Source: Symbiodinium sp. CCMP2592 (Eukaryota > Sar > Dinophyceae > Suessiales > Symbiodiniaceae). From it: a stretch of 64,000 nt of DNA. The notes below the pieces were generated by a model. It saw only the letters and a program-made list of their open reading frames with translations, was not told where the DNA came from and did not search any database. Shown here one piece after another: positions 1 through 10,163 of the stretch. Within the stretch, counting starts at the first letter, position 1; each line of letters begins with the position of its first letter. Where the stretch lies: the NCBI GenBank assembly GCA_905221615.1, contig CAJNDT010004891.1:1-64000 (forward strand), given 5' to 3'. A program made the translations under genes and the position numbers.

Positions 1-320
1 GTTGCATTTGCATCATATGTGGCGGTAGTACATGCAAGAGAAGCTGCAGCGTTGTAGCCATAGGCCATGTCGGTTGGCTTCCAAAGGCCAAGGAACCAGC
101 CCGATGTGTAGCAGCAAACGAAAAGGATCAGGTTTGAAAGTGTATAAAACGCCCTAAGGTTTAAGTGTACGGGCTGGTGTGAAACGATGGTGAAGCACAG
201 CACTCTAGATACGGCTGCCCCGAAGCCGGTACTTTGATTTTCTTTTTACGGGGATCTTGAATTGTTCTTGTGGCCAATGCCGGTGAGACCGCATAGCGTG
301 AAACGGGCGGGTGGGTGAGG
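1..320. other. Left-edge stretch without a gene
   Basis: No convincing coding region is seen here on either strand. It directly precedes an 89-bp repeat that recurs at the other end of element 1. By analogy with the complete element at 20.7-29.7 kb, it is probably part of the 3' end of element 1 (spacer or outer repeat). No second copy of this stretch occurs in the window, so its role cannot be fixed. Confidence 0.3.
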
Positions 321-409
321 ATTTCGAAAAGATGCCTAGCCAGCACAACTGAGCCAAATGTTCGCACGAACATAAAGTAGTAAAACAGATGTGAACAAGT
401 ACACTAACC
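321..409. repeat. 89-bp split direct repeat of element 1, inner copy
   Basis: Matches 9251-9339 over its whole length; similarity stops abruptly at both sides (320 versus 9250, 410 versus 9340). Bases 334-350 are the exact reverse complement of 423-439, so a 17-bp palindromic arm pair straddles the repeat boundary. This is what a recombinase crossover site at a circle junction would look like. Confidence 0.85.
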
Positions 410-604
410 GTTCTACTACTTTAGTTGTGCTGGCTAGGCGTTATCCCGGAGGGATTAAAACGACAGAAGGACTGCCTTTTCCGTGGAGTGCCGGATGCCC
501 ACAAGTCCGGGCAGCAAGTCAAGCAGGTACTACGAGGTTGATGGGTGGTCCAACCGCACCAATCTAGAACTACCCAGCAACCTCGCCAAGCAAACACCCC
601 GAAT

Positions 605-3600
605 TTATGTGAGGTTGGTGGGCACTCCACGCGAACGAATTTGCCACGGAAGCTGAACTGAAGAAGGTGACACACTGATCATTGGCCGCGGTAGCCAAAG
701 ATCCTGAAGCGTTGCTGAAATGCGCTCATGCTGCAAACAATCGTGAGGCAAGGGATGCTCTTGTGGTCTAGATAGTGCATCAGCTTTGTCATTAGCCTCG
801 CCCGGTATGTGCGAAACATCAGGCGTGATTCTATGCACTGCCGCAAGAAGGGAAATCCGCTCCAAGAAGAAACACAGTGGCTGACTTGTGGTCAAGGAGT
901 CGTTAACACCTGCCTCAGCACCCGTGTTGTCTGAAAGAGCTCTGAGAGTGATTGGGATGCAACTGCATGGAAGCAAGGCAGATGCCGCAAGTATCAGCGC
1001 TGCCTGTGCAAGAGCTTCATAACACGAAATCTCCCTTGCCATATCAGCTTGAACCCCAATGCCCAAAGCTAAGAAATCAGCGTGAGCAAAGGTTTGTTGA
1101 AACCAGCGGTGACCCAATGAAGGATGGCGAACGTAGCCCCCTATGCAGCAATGAGAGCCCTTGGCGCTGGCATCCGCACGTGCATCAAAGAGCGGAGTGG
1201 TTGGCTGTCGCATCGAGCGGAAGGGTGACATGTGCAACAGCCAATGCTCAAGGAGACCAAGAATGCGCAGCGAGTTCAAGCTCAATTTTCGTTTTTTACT
1301 GTGCTGACTAGAAACCCGAATCCAAAGCCTACGATCAGAAACCCGAACTTTTTCAAGATCTTGAAGAGAATGCAGGTCTTGGTGACGCGCCGAAAGCATT
1401 TTGGAACCGATGGGAATCCCCGTACCTGGCGGCGTCACAGTGAAATGCAAATCCTGCGACAAGTATCTTGCGATTTCGTGCCACCGTTCTGGTGGAATAC
1501 TGTAGTTCGTAGCAGCTGGACTGTAAAGATCGTGATAGAAAGTGTGCAGCATGCTCTTCATGACCGGGAAAAGGCTTGTGGCCCAAAGTGCCAAGCCAAT
1601 GAAGCGTTCCAAATCCTTTTTGGTCAAGCGGGGGTTTTGACGCAAATCCTGCACCATGCCCAGCAATTTTAAGCGCTTTGATTCTTTAAGCAACACGATA
1701 CCAGCAGAGTACTGAAAATCCCAGCCTATCCAAGTGACCCGAACAGAGATCTGAAGTTTATGCCAGGAAAGAGGCACCCCCATAATCTGCATGAACATGC
1801 AAATCATGGCACCCGTTGCTGGAAGAATGGACATCTCCTGAGAAAAGAGATAATCATCTACAAACAGGTGGCCCGTGTGGGCTATGTAGATGAGAATGTG
1901 AAGGATACGAAGGATGCAGGAGCCGAGTCGCCCCCACCAATGCTGGGCAAACGTGGCCCCAAATGGGCATGTGCGATAGAAGTAGAGGGCATTGGACCCG
2001 TCTGGTTCTTCACATGTGAACCCAAGCAAGCCTTGTTCCGCATCTTTGACCACGCAGCGCTTGTGGGCACTCTTAATATCTATCGAGAGCGCACCTTGAA
2101 TCTGCGAGCACTCACGCAAAGGATAGGAATGCAACACATCGCGAGCTGAAGGCATATGCTGCTTCTCTGGCACCGAACAGTTCGCATTGGTGCCACACAC
2201 TGAGTTGTCGAGACAAAGCCTTTCTGATCTACCTGGGGCCCTAACCACTGCAAGTTTCCCAAGCGCAACCCCCATGGGCCAACGTTGCTGGGCATCGGCC
2301 AACGATCCCTGGAACCTGAAACAAAAACCCTGATCAAGTTCCTCCTGAAGCAGCCTGCGGGTAACGGCAGGTTCCACCGTAGCAGAGCGCCAATTCTGCA
2401 AATGAATCGAGAGTGGTATATCATCTAAAGATTCACGAATGTTGGGCCAAAAACTATGCGATGGCGGAATGTCCGACTGGAAACCCGTTGGTACGCCTGC
2501 TTTCAAGGATGGGAAGAGTGTTGTATCTGCATCTAAGCATACTTGAGCGACGGCTTCCAAAGCATTTAAAGCCAAGGGTTGGTGTGCCCTCTGTAGCCAA
2601 GCGTTGTCTGGAGCTGGAATGCCTAATGCCGAGAAAAAACCTTCCCTAACCCGAGCAACTTCTGAAGCGGAAAAAAGCGGTTCTTTACTGGGCTCATAGC
2701 GACGTTGAAGGAGGCGGGATGGACCGCTCATAGATGCGGTTGCCTTAAGCAGGAAAGAACGCAAGTTCCGCAACAGATCTGGCGCGCAGGGTGCACTCCA
2801 GTCAGCGTGCGAATGACGACCTGCCCCATCATGAACTGCATGGGGTAATTGATCCATAGGCTTACATGGCACCAATGTGAGGGCATCACGCAATGTCAAT
2901 GCAGGGCCTGACTTGGCCAGAAGCACTTGAATCTGAGCTGCAAAAGTGGTTGCAAGTGCCTCAGGATACTCAGCTGTTTGCCTGCTTTTAAACAAGCCGG
3001 AATTGTCGAGGCCGCGCATGACTGGATGTGCATCTCTTCCATGCTCGCAAACACAACCCATATTGCGCAGTGGCGCAAAGCTGGAAGCAAACAACCATGA
3101 TTTTTTCCAGGGGAGGCCATAGCCACATGCAGCCACCCAGATCATGGAAGCTGAGCACTCATGAAGCCAAGACTGTAGGCAACTCTCTTCCCAGGACATT
3201 GCTCCTGGAGGCTGTTCGATATGACCGTGCCCACCAGCTGAATAGACTATGGACACACATTTGCAGCAGCGAGACAGGATTTCGTGACTTTCCTGAAGTT
3301 TAGCCAGGTCCGAAGGACCCAACCCGGGAACTCCATCCAAGTGTTCCGGCGTGCGGATCGGGAAGGGTGGCCCACCTGAAAGCTTCAAGCGCGAGTAATG
3401 CGAGCAGCTAGGGGCTGCCGCGCAGTAACCCACTGCGCCTGAACCGCAAATGAACAGAAGCTGCTCAAAGAAATCGTCTTGGAGTAAGTCAAAAGCTGGG
3501 TCCAAAAGAATATCAATGGAAAGCGTAGCCAGGCCACACGCCTCCACTGCACATGAAAGCGGTTTGGTCACACCCGAGCAGATGTCCAGGAAAAAGCGCT

Positions 3601-4675
3601 GAGGGATGTTCGCTAGAGCATCCAGTGCATGCGAGGGGCTACGTGGGGCCGGGGCGGGAACCGGGGGCCTTAGGGAATGGTGCCTAAACCCAAAAGCCGA
3701 AGGTTGACCCCAATTGACTGTATTTCCTGAAGCGGCTGGTGACGGCTCGGCTCGCTGCGTCATCACAGGGCGCACTGAAGATGCCTGGGACGCAGATTGA
3801 GAAATAGGGAATTCAAGCGGACCCAGCAGGGCATTATCACAGTTTGCCATAGTGAAGGCAGTCAAGACCCATCTTTCGCCACAAAAGGGTTCTGTCATAC
3901 GCCAAGAATGCGCTGGGAATTTGATGGGGTTTTCTTTCGTGCAAAGGAGTTTGCCCTTAAGCTGGGAATTAAGCGTTGGTATGAAGCGCAGATGATCGCC
4001 TGATGCATCCTCAAGCCAAAGCGAACCTCCTGTGAAGGAACCCAAGCTAACCGAAAGATTGAAAGACCCCAACACATTAGCTGTATCCCGATGAGCCGAG
4101 GTGACCACATTCTTAGCCACGCACAGCGAGTTCCAGGATTCGGTTGGGAACTGTAAGCGCAAGAATTTGTTCAGAGCTTTGCATACAGCCGGCAGAGCTC
4201 GAGACACCCGAGTGAGTGCCGTGCGATCGCTGACCTGGCAACCAAAGTTCCAGTAGCCTGATGAAACAGAGTTTGCTGACACTACTGAGCGAGACTGCGC
4301 GCTCGGTGGTGGCCAACAAGCTGACTGAAGTAACGCGAGGCATGAAGCGTAATCATGAACATGCACTTCAGAAGCAGAGGCTACCGAAGTGGCCGGAACC
4401 TGTAGAGCACCATTAGGCATATTGTGAAGCGAAGCTGGAGCCTGACGCACGCCCGCAAGATGCGGATCATTGGGAGCCGGATGCTCCGAAGCAGTGCCCA
4501 ACAAGGGTACCACGCCCGGGAAAGATTCCCTGCCAGAAGCCCCTCCGAACACCGGAGACGAAGCCGAGACGCATGATGATGGAAGCGAAGCTGAGTGCTG
4601 TGATGCCAAAATGGCTGATGGAAACTGGCCCCTACACGGGGAAGCAGAAGCATTCTGAGAACCCGCAAGAGACAC
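605..4675 (-). CDS. Pol of element 1: oxygenase-like, methyltransferase-like, RT and RNase H
   Basis: About 1356 residues. Residues 160-275 hold a 2OG-Fe(II) oxygenase-like signature: AHRDTAN (H195, D197), SFTGG (213-217) and distal H256 before a TEPFCGER segment. Residues 361-500 resemble a Rossmann methyltransferase core (FLDICSG, AAAPSCS, IEQPPG) with degenerate catalytic loops. RT follows, with motif A LSIDIKS (D866), motif C FVDD (938-941) and the downstream WIGWDF block. RNase H residues are D1168, E1220, D1249 and D1299, ending in the HIPGEANDKADALSR block typical of DIRS/Ngaro elements. The frame opens with GTG and has no ATG until about residue 86. It is open upstream to a TGA at 4840-4838 that ends Gag in the same frame, so translation probably comes from stop readthrough. 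RT and RNase H are confident, the oxygenase-like call moderate, the methyltransferase-like call weaker. Confidence 0.85.
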   Translation of the reverse strand: MSLAGSQNASASPCRGQFPSAILASQHSASLPSSCVSASSPVFGGASGRESFPGVVPLLGTASEHPAPNDPHLAGVRQAPASLHNMPNGALQVPATSVASASEVHVHDYASCLALLQSACWPPPSAQSRSVVSANSVSSGYWNFGCQVSDRTALTRVSRALPAVCKALNKFLRLQFPTESWNSLCVAKNVVTSAHRDTANVLGSFNLSVSLGSFTGGSLWLEDASGDHLRFIPTLNSQLKGKLLCTKENPIKFPAHSWRMTEPFCGERWVLTAFTMANCDNALLGPLEFPISQSASQASSVRPVMTQRAEPSPAASGNTVNWGQPSAFGFRHHSLRPPVPAPAPRSPSHALDALANIPQRFFLDICSGVTKPLSCAVEACGLATLSIDILLDPAFDLLQDDFFEQLLFICGSGAVGYCAAAPSCSHYSRLKLSGGPPFPIRTPEHLDGVPGLGPSDLAKLQESHEILSRCCKCVSIVYSAGGHGHIEQPPGAMSWEESCLQSWLHECSASMIWVAACGYGLPWKKSWLFASSFAPLRNMGCVCEHGRDAHPVMRGLDNSGLFKSRQTAEYPEALATTFAAQIQVLLAKSGPALTLRDALTLVPCKPMDQLPHAVHDGAGRHSHADWSAPCAPDLLRNLRSFLLKATASMSGPSRLLQRRYEPSKEPLFSASEVARVREGFFSALGIPAPDNAWLQRAHQPLALNALEAVAQVCLDADTTLFPSLKAGVPTGFQSDIPPSHSFWPNIRESLDDIPLSIHLQNWRSATVEPAVTRRLLQEELDQGFCFRFQGSLADAQQRWPMGVALGKLAVVRAPGRSERLCLDNSVCGTNANCSVPEKQHMPSARDVLHSYPLRECSQIQGALSIDIKSAHKRCVVKDAEQGLLGFTCEEPDGSNALYFYRTCPFGATFAQHWWGRLGSCILRILHILIYIAHTGHLFVDDYLFSQEMSILPATGAMICMFMQIMGVPLSWHKLQISVRVTWIGWDFQYSAGIVLLKESKRLKLLGMVQDLRQNPRLTKKDLERFIGLALWATSLFPVMKSMLHTFYHDLYSPAATNYSIPPERWHEIARYLSQDLHFTVTPPGTGIPIGSKMLSARHQDLHSLQDLEKVRVSDRRLWIRVSSQHSKKRKLSLNSLRILGLLEHWLLHMSPFRSMRQPTTPLFDARADASAKGSHCCIGGYVRHPSLGHRWFQQTFAHADFLALGIGVQADMAREISCYEALAQAALILAASALLPCSCIPITLRALSDNTGAEAGVNDSLTTSQPLCFFLERISLLAAVHRITPDVSHIPGEANDKADALSRPQEHPLPHDCLQHERISATLQDLWLPRPMISVSPSSVQLPWQIRSRGVPTNLT

Positions 4676-4837
4676 TGTATGATGTGGCTGGCCCTGGCCT
4701 GAAGGCTGAAAAGTACTAGATGTAGACGAATTCGACTCTGCAAATTGTGGTAAAGAACTCTGCGATTGAGCTGGAGCGGCTGGTCCTAAGGAACCCGCCG
4801 GCTCTGAAGCCGGTGAAACTAGCCTGAGTGCAAATTG

Positions 4838-6064
4838 TCAGTGCGCAGTCGATGCGTGATTCATAGCATTATGGGACTTGCTCATGCAGGCGGAGCCATC
4901 CCCCTTCGGATACGCACAGTTGTGCAAGAATGCACAGCTCGCACCCCTGCTGCATTTCCCTGATTGCCACTGCATGCACAATTGTTTGGTCTCGCCATTG
5001 ACCTGAACATGCTTCACCCAGGAGCCCGCACCCCCTTTGCCCGAGGGTTTGCCTTTTGAGCCTTTTTCCTTGCCGGGGCTTTTGCCTTTGCCCTCAAAGC
5101 TGTGGCCCTTCCAAGCTTCCGACATGAAGCGACCAAGCCCTTTACCTTTGATGCCTTTCTCATTGAAGCGCAAGGGCGGGGGCGGCCTAGCCCTAGCCTG
5201 CAGCAAGTTTGACATGTCACCCCTAATTTCAGTATACTCGAAGATTGCATCGTTCAAGCTCCAATCCTTTTCAAGAACCAGGGCATAAATCCCCTGCCAC
5301 AATTTGCAATCAGCCTGCTGGGCCTCTAGAATTGTGGGAGCTCGCAAGCCTGATGAAGCTTCGTGGCGCTGAGACAAAAGATGCATGAACTTGCTACTGT
5401 AAGCTTTCAAGCGAGCCAAGTGACAAGAGCCTACCATAGCCAGTGCAACATCGTGGATCGCTAGGATCCTTTGCACTGCACTGACACCCATGAAATTATC
5501 GCCCACCTCCAACGTGGGCGGCTCATCAAGAAGCAAACTGGAAATGCCGAGAGCTTCCAAACGCGGTTGTTTGGCTGGCCTACTCAATTGAAGCTCGGCC
5601 GCTTTCTCTTCTGACATGCGATGCTTCCAGGGGATCCACTTGTAGTCTTTCTTACTTTCTTGATGGGCAGCTAGGGATACCAGACGAAGCGAAGGCATTG
5701 AGCATGGAGACAATATCTCGCTCGTGTATGCAGCAAGAAAGGCTTTCTTGTACTCCGTAAGCTTCAAGGCAGTGATCTTTGGAGCAAAGGTTTCTACCCA
5801 AGAACTGGTATCTGAAGCTGATGCGGGAACTGCAGGCGGGGCCGAAGATGCGCTGCTCGACAACCCAGCCCATGCTGCCCGAACTTGCGCAATCTGAAGA
5901 CGGGAAAGCTCTGAAGATCCAAATATTTCTGGAAGCACTTTCTCAAGATCAGCTGGGGAATCCGCCGCATGGCGAAAGGTGGACAAAGTCCACCCCGCAT
6001 CGGTTGCCACCTTGATGAGAGCTTCCGAGAGGCCTTCAGCTTTAAGAATATCACTCAGGGACAT
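4838..6064 (-). CDS. Gag-like protein of element 1 with CCCH zinc finger
   Basis: 408 residues from an ATG at 6064. The N-terminal 70 residues look helical; the centre is unrecognised. Then comes a Gly/Lys-rich basic stretch (repeated GKG), and a C-terminal zinc finger of the form C-x7-C-x5-C-x3-H (begins CMQWQSGKC). Position before pol and a basic region plus zinc knuckle fit a retroelement Gag that binds RNA and builds the particle. Its TGA stop is in the same frame as Pol, with no other stop before Pol, and is followed by CAATTT, close to the plant-virus leaky-stop context CARYYA. The protein is similar in length and layout to the 403-residue Gag of element 2. Confidence 0.7.
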   Translation of the reverse strand: MSLSDILKAEGLSEALIKVATDAGWTLSTFRHAADSPADLEKVLPEIFGSSELSRLQIAQVRAAWAGLSSSASSAPPAVPASASDTSSWVETFAPKITALKLTEYKKAFLAAYTSEILSPCSMPSLRLVSLAAHQESKKDYKWIPWKHRMSEEKAAELQLSRPAKQPRLEALGISSLLLDEPPTLEVGDNFMGVSAVQRILAIHDVALAMVGSCHLARLKAYSSKFMHLLSQRHEASSGLRAPTILEAQQADCKLWQGIYALVLEKDWSLNDAIFEYTEIRGDMSNLLQARARPPPPLRFNEKGIKGKGLGRFMSEAWKGHSFEGKGKSPGKEKGSKGKPSGKGGAGSWVKHVQVNGETKQLCMQWQSGKCSRGASCAFLHNCAYPKGDGSACMSKSHNAMNHASTAH

Positions 6065-6854
6065 GGCGCGAGACTACCCCCTAGTCAAGAGAGCCTAGAA
6101 CCGAGGGAACCCGAGCCGAGACTACAGGGACGCGCGAGGCCTAGGCCCAAACCCTGAAACAAGTACGCATATTCAGCATTGTATGGCCGGGTCGGCTAGT
6201 AGCTCAGCAACCGACCGCAGCCCAGGATAATGGTAACGCATAGATGCAGCCCAAAATGCTTTCTGAAGCAAAGAAGAACAAGCGACAGTGCGCATATTCA
6301 TCAGCGTGACCCAAAGTGCGAAAGCCCACGGCTGAGGCCCGGACTAGAGCCAGAGACTGAGCACAACCAGAGAAGCCCCACGGAACTGAAAACCCTGAGT
6401 AGCAAAGCTGTTGCACGCAGCCCCCAAGGAATCTTTTCAACCGCTCACCTGCGAGGCATTCGATTTACTGATACAACGGAACTCTGAGACGGTGCCAATA
6501 GTAGTCTGATGTTTGCAACAGCTGCCGCCATGACCAGCTGGAGAGATATTGAAGCACACGCGCTGATTCTCGTATTGATTGCACCAGATAAAACCAGTCT
6601 GCAAAATGGAACCGAACAAAGCGAGATGCGTAGGGAAGCCGCACCAGCCTGAGGAGTTGGGCCCGTCGAGCCGCGGTGGATTCCTGCAGTTCCATGCTAT
6701 TGCAGAGCTAACCTGAGCGTCACAAAAGCAACCCGTGTTTGAGCCAATAACTTACCCGCGACCATGCTGCACAACCTGGGAATGCAAGCTGACGCATAAG
6801 AACATGCAACCGAGAGAAGCTGCTTATATTTTTCAGCAACTCGCAAAATGCGAC
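6065..6854. other. Non-coding gap between recombinase and gag of element 1
   Basis: About 790 bp with no open frame that looks coding. It may hold the promoter or leader of the gag-pol transcript. Element 2 has an equivalent gap (26492-27065). No clear motif was recognised. Confidence 0.4.
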
Positions 6855-8816
6855 TCACTGTTTAAGCTGGCCATACGCTATGCAGCAAGCCCTACGCTTG
6901 CAAAGCTGAAGCTTGGGATTGAAATCCGATGAGATGCGAATGCTATCGGCCGGAAGCGGAACCCCACATGCTGGCCTGACAAATGCGCCCTCATAAGGGA
7001 TGCCCTTGGATGCAGAAGCACGAACCAGGACATGCTGAATATTTGTCAATGCCCCGAAGAGGAATTCGTCCGCGGGACCCAGCGAAGGCCCTTCATCCCC
7101 AGAGCTGTCGCCCGACTCCTCATCGGAAGACTGGATATCACGCAGCACAAAAGACGGCTCCTGTTTCTGCTTTTCCGGCTGAAAGCTCTCATGCGAAGGA
7201 AGATCCACAAAAGGAAGTCGGTTGCCAGAGCGAAGCGAGAAATGCCGAAAGTAATGCCAGTTGCAAGGCCCAACCTCTTTTGAAAAGTTTTCCAAATGGA
7301 CCTCCGGTTCATCCATGGGGGACTGAGCTCCCCGGTGTAAGGGAGTCATAAAGCGAGCACCTGAGCGAACTGCATGCTGTATTTTCATCTGCGCCCTCAA
7401 GGAAGGGACGATGTCGTCCCTACTGTAGAGTTGGCTCGAAGAGAGCCGATGGTGGCATTGGCAAGATTTCTCAATCTGCGATACCTCCGGTCGCTGACCT
7501 GACCACGATAGCAATGTGGTTTTGAGAGAGTGTATTGTATAATTCAGGGCCGGTGAAGAAACTGCAGAGGGCCGACTATTCTTCCAGGGCAGAGTTATCA
7601 CGTGGCGCAAATGCCGAAGCGCAGCAGCGTAGCTCATCGGTTGCAATGGTAGAAGAATATTTCCTGCGCTGTCCAACGAAAGCAAGAGGCTCGAGGGCAA
7701 AGGGATCCCCGCGTGAAGAGCAAGATGCTGATGTACTGCATTGTCTAGTGCCTGCAAAAATCGATGACACCAAGAATGAGATCCGTGACTCAAGAATCCA
7801 TGGCAAAGCAACCCGAATGGTTGTCCAAAACAAGTGGTTTTTGTCTGGAAGCAACTCCCTCGCAGCGATTGGCCATCATACGCCAAGGAAGTAAAATGGA
7901 CCCTCTGAGCGTCCATAAACCTCAGCGATGCCCAGATGAGCACGAGGAAGGAACCAAGAAGCAGGATTTCAGCGTCCGAGGCCTCTCGAGAGAGAATTCT
8001 TCTTTCCATTTGGATCACCACATATAGTGATAGCGGTACCGCTTCCTTCCTTTCTCGAGGAAGCTTACTCTTCAGAAAACTGGTAATAATTTGGGAATGG
8101 CTCACTGAAAGACATGCCACCTCCAGCATTTTGTAGACCCAGCGAACCGCTTTGATCGCTGTCGAAGAATGAGAACCAGATTCAGGATCAGAGCTACGGG
8201 CCAAACTCATCACGACCAATGCATCAGCCATTTGAAATGACGTGAGTGAGTCCAGCGAAATCTGCATATCACTCAAAGTAGCCAGAAATTGCTTGAACGC
8301 AGAGCAGTAGCGTATCACTGTCGATGCCACGCACAAAGATAGTAACCGAGGCAAGTGATCCTGCTTGCTCCCTGCGAGGCCCTGGCCTATTTCACTAAGA
8401 GACCCCAAAGACAAGATAACGGCAAGGAATGCCTGCTTTGCAATTGGAGAAAGTGAAGCATTTACGCTGATGCCCGCTTGAGCGCGTTGCCTTTCAGAAG
8501 GGGCCTGGCCTAGCTTAAAACCTGAAGACTTAAAAGCGGCAGCAGCTTTCTGAAGATCATCAAGTTCTAAAGAGGCAGGCGGACCTAAACCCAAAGAACC
8601 CCCTAAAGAGGAGGCGGGCCCAGAGCTCGAGGCCTGAACCGGTAGAGCATCAGGCTCCCGGCTTGAAGGAGGCTCAGGAAGATCCAGGCCTTTGGCGGGC
8701 AGAGGCGGGGCTGAGGATCTACATTTAGGGTTTGGTACCGGAAGAGCGACACTTGAAGCTGGCAGTGTGGGAAACTTAAGCGCGGGATTGCAATCGGCAT
8801 CCGCAGGACGCTTCAT
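6855..8816 (-). CDS. Tyrosine recombinase of element 1
   Basis: 653 residues from the ATG at 8816; a GTG two codons upstream is the alternative. Residue numbers here count from that GTG. The first 120 residues are Pro/Ser-rich. A helical core-binding region spans about 125-260, then the catalytic domain: SLRFMDAQR (R301), a candidate beta-hairpin Lys near 328, HSLKTTLLSW (H431, K434), HH (457-458) and the nucleophile in LYSRDD (Y466). The canonical second arginine of HxxR is lysine, as in element 2. It would cut and join the circular cDNA to the target without a target-site duplication. Its start lies 2 nt past the stop of the small upstream coiled-coil gene. A 190-residue C-terminal tail is acidic and unrecognised. 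Confidence 0.75.
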   Translation of the reverse strand: MKRPADADCNPALKFPTLPASSVALPVPNPKCRSSAPPLPAKGLDLPEPPSSREPDALPVQASSSGPASSLGGSLGLGPPASLELDDLQKAAAAFKSSGFKLGQAPSERQRAQAGISVNASLSPIAKQAFLAVILSLGSLSEIGQGLAGSKQDHLPRLLSLCVASTVIRYCSAFKQFLATLSDMQISLDSLTSFQMADALVVMSLARSSDPESGSHSSTAIKAVRWVYKMLEVACLSVSHSQIITSFLKSKLPRERKEAVPLSLYVVIQMERRILSREASDAEILLLGSFLVLIWASLRFMDAQRVHFTSLAYDGQSLRGSCFQTKTTCFGQPFGLLCHGFLSHGSHSWCHRFLQALDNAVHQHLALHAGIPLPSSLLLSLDSAGNILLPLQPMSYAAALRHLRHVITLPWKNSRPSAVSSPALNYTIHSLKTTLLSWSGQRPEVSQIEKSCQCHHRLSSSQLYSRDDIVPSLRAQMKIQHAVRSGARFMTPLHRGAQSPMDEPEVHLENFSKEVGPCNWHYFRHFSLRSGNRLPFVDLPSHESFQPEKQKQEPSFVLRDIQSSDEESGDSSGDEGPSLGPADEFLFGALTNIQHVLVRASASKGIPYEGAFVRPACGVPLPADSIRISSDFNPKLQLCKRRACCIAYGQLKQ

Positions 8817-8818
8817 AC

Positions 8819-9097
8819 TCACAAGCCGGCCGTCTCAAGAGCAGCAACCCTAGAACGCAAGGAGTTAATCTCGTCCCTAGCTTCCTCAAGTGCCCTAAGA
8901 AGCAGCAAGTTGCAGCGATTGAGGCGTGTGATCTCACGCTCACAGCGGGACACACGCAACAGTGCACGCTCAACTCGAGAGAGACGTCTGCCGAACTCGT
9001 TCAACCAACGGCAGAGCAAATCGAGATAATGCTGGTGGCCAACACTCTGCACTGAAAGAGCATCAACGGTATCCGCTAGCCCCGCACTCGAAGCCAT
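8819..9097 (-). CDS. Small coiled-coil protein at the 5' end of element 1
   Basis: 92 residues starting with an ATG at 9097. The C-terminal two thirds is a clear leucine/arginine heptad pattern (LRSRVAALE near the end), predicting an oligomerising coiled coil. It ends just before the recombinase start, suggesting the two are translated from one transcript. It has no counterpart in element 2, where only 98 bp separate the terminal repeat from the recombinase. Function unknown; a Gag-like or DNA-binding accessory role is possible. Confidence 0.5.
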   Translation of the reverse strand: MASSAGLADTVDALSVQSVGHQHYLDLLCRWLNEFGRRLSRVERALLRVSRCEREITRLNRCNLLLLRALEEARDEINSLRSRVAALETAGL

Positions 9098-9250
9098 AAG
9101 CCCACTTGTGGGGCTGAAGCACCCCCCCCGGCCGCGAGGAGACTACAAAAGAAGGTTGTGCGAAGTGATGTTGTAAAGCTGTGAAATGTTGCCTGCAAGG
9201 AAGTCTGAGACTATGTCAGTAAAATGCAAAGCATGCAGACATGAAAACGC

Positions 9251-9339
9251 ATTTCGAAAAGATGCCTAGCCAGCACAACTGAGCCAAATGTTCGCACGAA
9301 CATAAAGTAGTAAAACAGATGTGAACAAGTACACTAACC
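9251..9339. repeat. 89-bp split direct repeat of element 1, outer copy
   Basis: Exact copy of 321-409. It marks the right boundary of element 1: from 9340 onward the plus strand encodes Q-Y-D-E-L-K, aligned to EQYEELK of the paralogous gene near 60.4 kb. The boundary is therefore also the insertion point in that gene. Confidence 0.85.
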
Positions 9340-10160
9340 AATACGATGAGCTCAAGAGCATCGGACCATGGTGGGCAGACCATTGCTCCGAACAGATGCC
9401 GTCAGCGACTTACGAGTCGAAGAAATGGTGCGCAAATTACGGCCGAGAAATCGAATCGGCACTTCGAAAAGTGGCAAGGCGAAATCTGCCACCCGAGCCT
9501 CCCAAGGCTAGATCTTCTCACAAGAAGTCTTTTTCTCTGCCACAGACAGAGGCTGACACAGCTCCAAACCTGGAGCAAACCGCTTCTGCAGGTGAGGTAC
9601 CTCCGAAAACGGAGACTACTGCAAAGGAGATCCATCCGAGATCCAAGCTCGCCCGGCATGCCGAGGCTGACAAGGATCCGGACAGTCTTATGGGACAGCT
9701 CTGGAACTCCGACGGCACCAGAAGCGCCACCGAAGTTCTTAAGATAACGACAGGTCACAAACCTCCAGAACCTGTTCAGGATACTTCCGCCAACTTAGTT
9801 CCTCCCAAGGAAGAATCTTCTGGAACAGAGACGGAACCTGAGGAACCGGATCCTAACCAGGATCGTGACGAAGAATCAGACGATGAGTCGGCATCAAACG
9901 AAAAGAGCTCAAAATCTTCGTCATCCTCAGAACTCCGAGTTGATGTTAATCCGTCTCACAAGACGAACTCTGCACCTGCAGCGTCGGAGGAGAAGAAAGA
10001 ATCTCCCACGGAAGAGATCACAGAGAAACTTAAGAAGGTCAAACTTGACCAACCAAAGCCTGAAGCAGAATATGTTCAGAGTTCAGACGAAGAGCCACAG
10101 AAACCAAATTCTCCTAAAAAGGAGAAGGAAAAATTTCTAGTTCTCTTCGATCCTGAAACA
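9340..10160 (+). pseudogene. KptA/EEP polyprotein copy 1, N-terminal remnant
   Basis: The frame starts abruptly at the edge of element 1. Its first codons (QYDELK, PWWADHC, KKWCANYG) align with the end of the KptA-like gene at 60.4-60.5 kb. So element 1 cut this gene, and its 5' half must lie left of the window or be lost. The remainder is a disordered Pro/Glu/Ser-rich region with many acidic residues and PKARSS, TETEPEEPDP type segments, shared with copy 2. The frame ends at an in-frame TAA (10161-10163) that copy 2 lacks; reading resumes in the same frame at 10164. Confidence 0.7.
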
Positions 10161-10163
10161 TAA

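Larger units (their letters stand above)
1..9339 (-). mobile_element. Element 1: DIRS-like tyrosine-recombinase retroelement, 3' end off-window
   Basis: On the minus strand the order is a small coiled-coil protein (9097-8819), tyrosine recombinase (8816-6855), Gag-like zinc protein (6064-4838) and Pol with RT and RNase H (to 605). The element is bounded on the right by an 89-bp sequence (9251-9339) that recurs exactly at 321-409, next to the end of Pol. This resembles the split direct repeats of Ngaro/PAT-type DIRS elements. A recombinase with no long terminal repeat or DDE integrase supports the DIRS order. Its right end abuts position 9340 inside a KptA/EEP polyprotein gene. The expected outermost repeat lies left of the window, or is absent. 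Confidence 0.75.

Noticed and set aside
161-373. Short minus-strand frame at the left edge
   Set aside because: Overlaps the 89-bp repeat of element 1 and has no natural protein composition or homology pattern.
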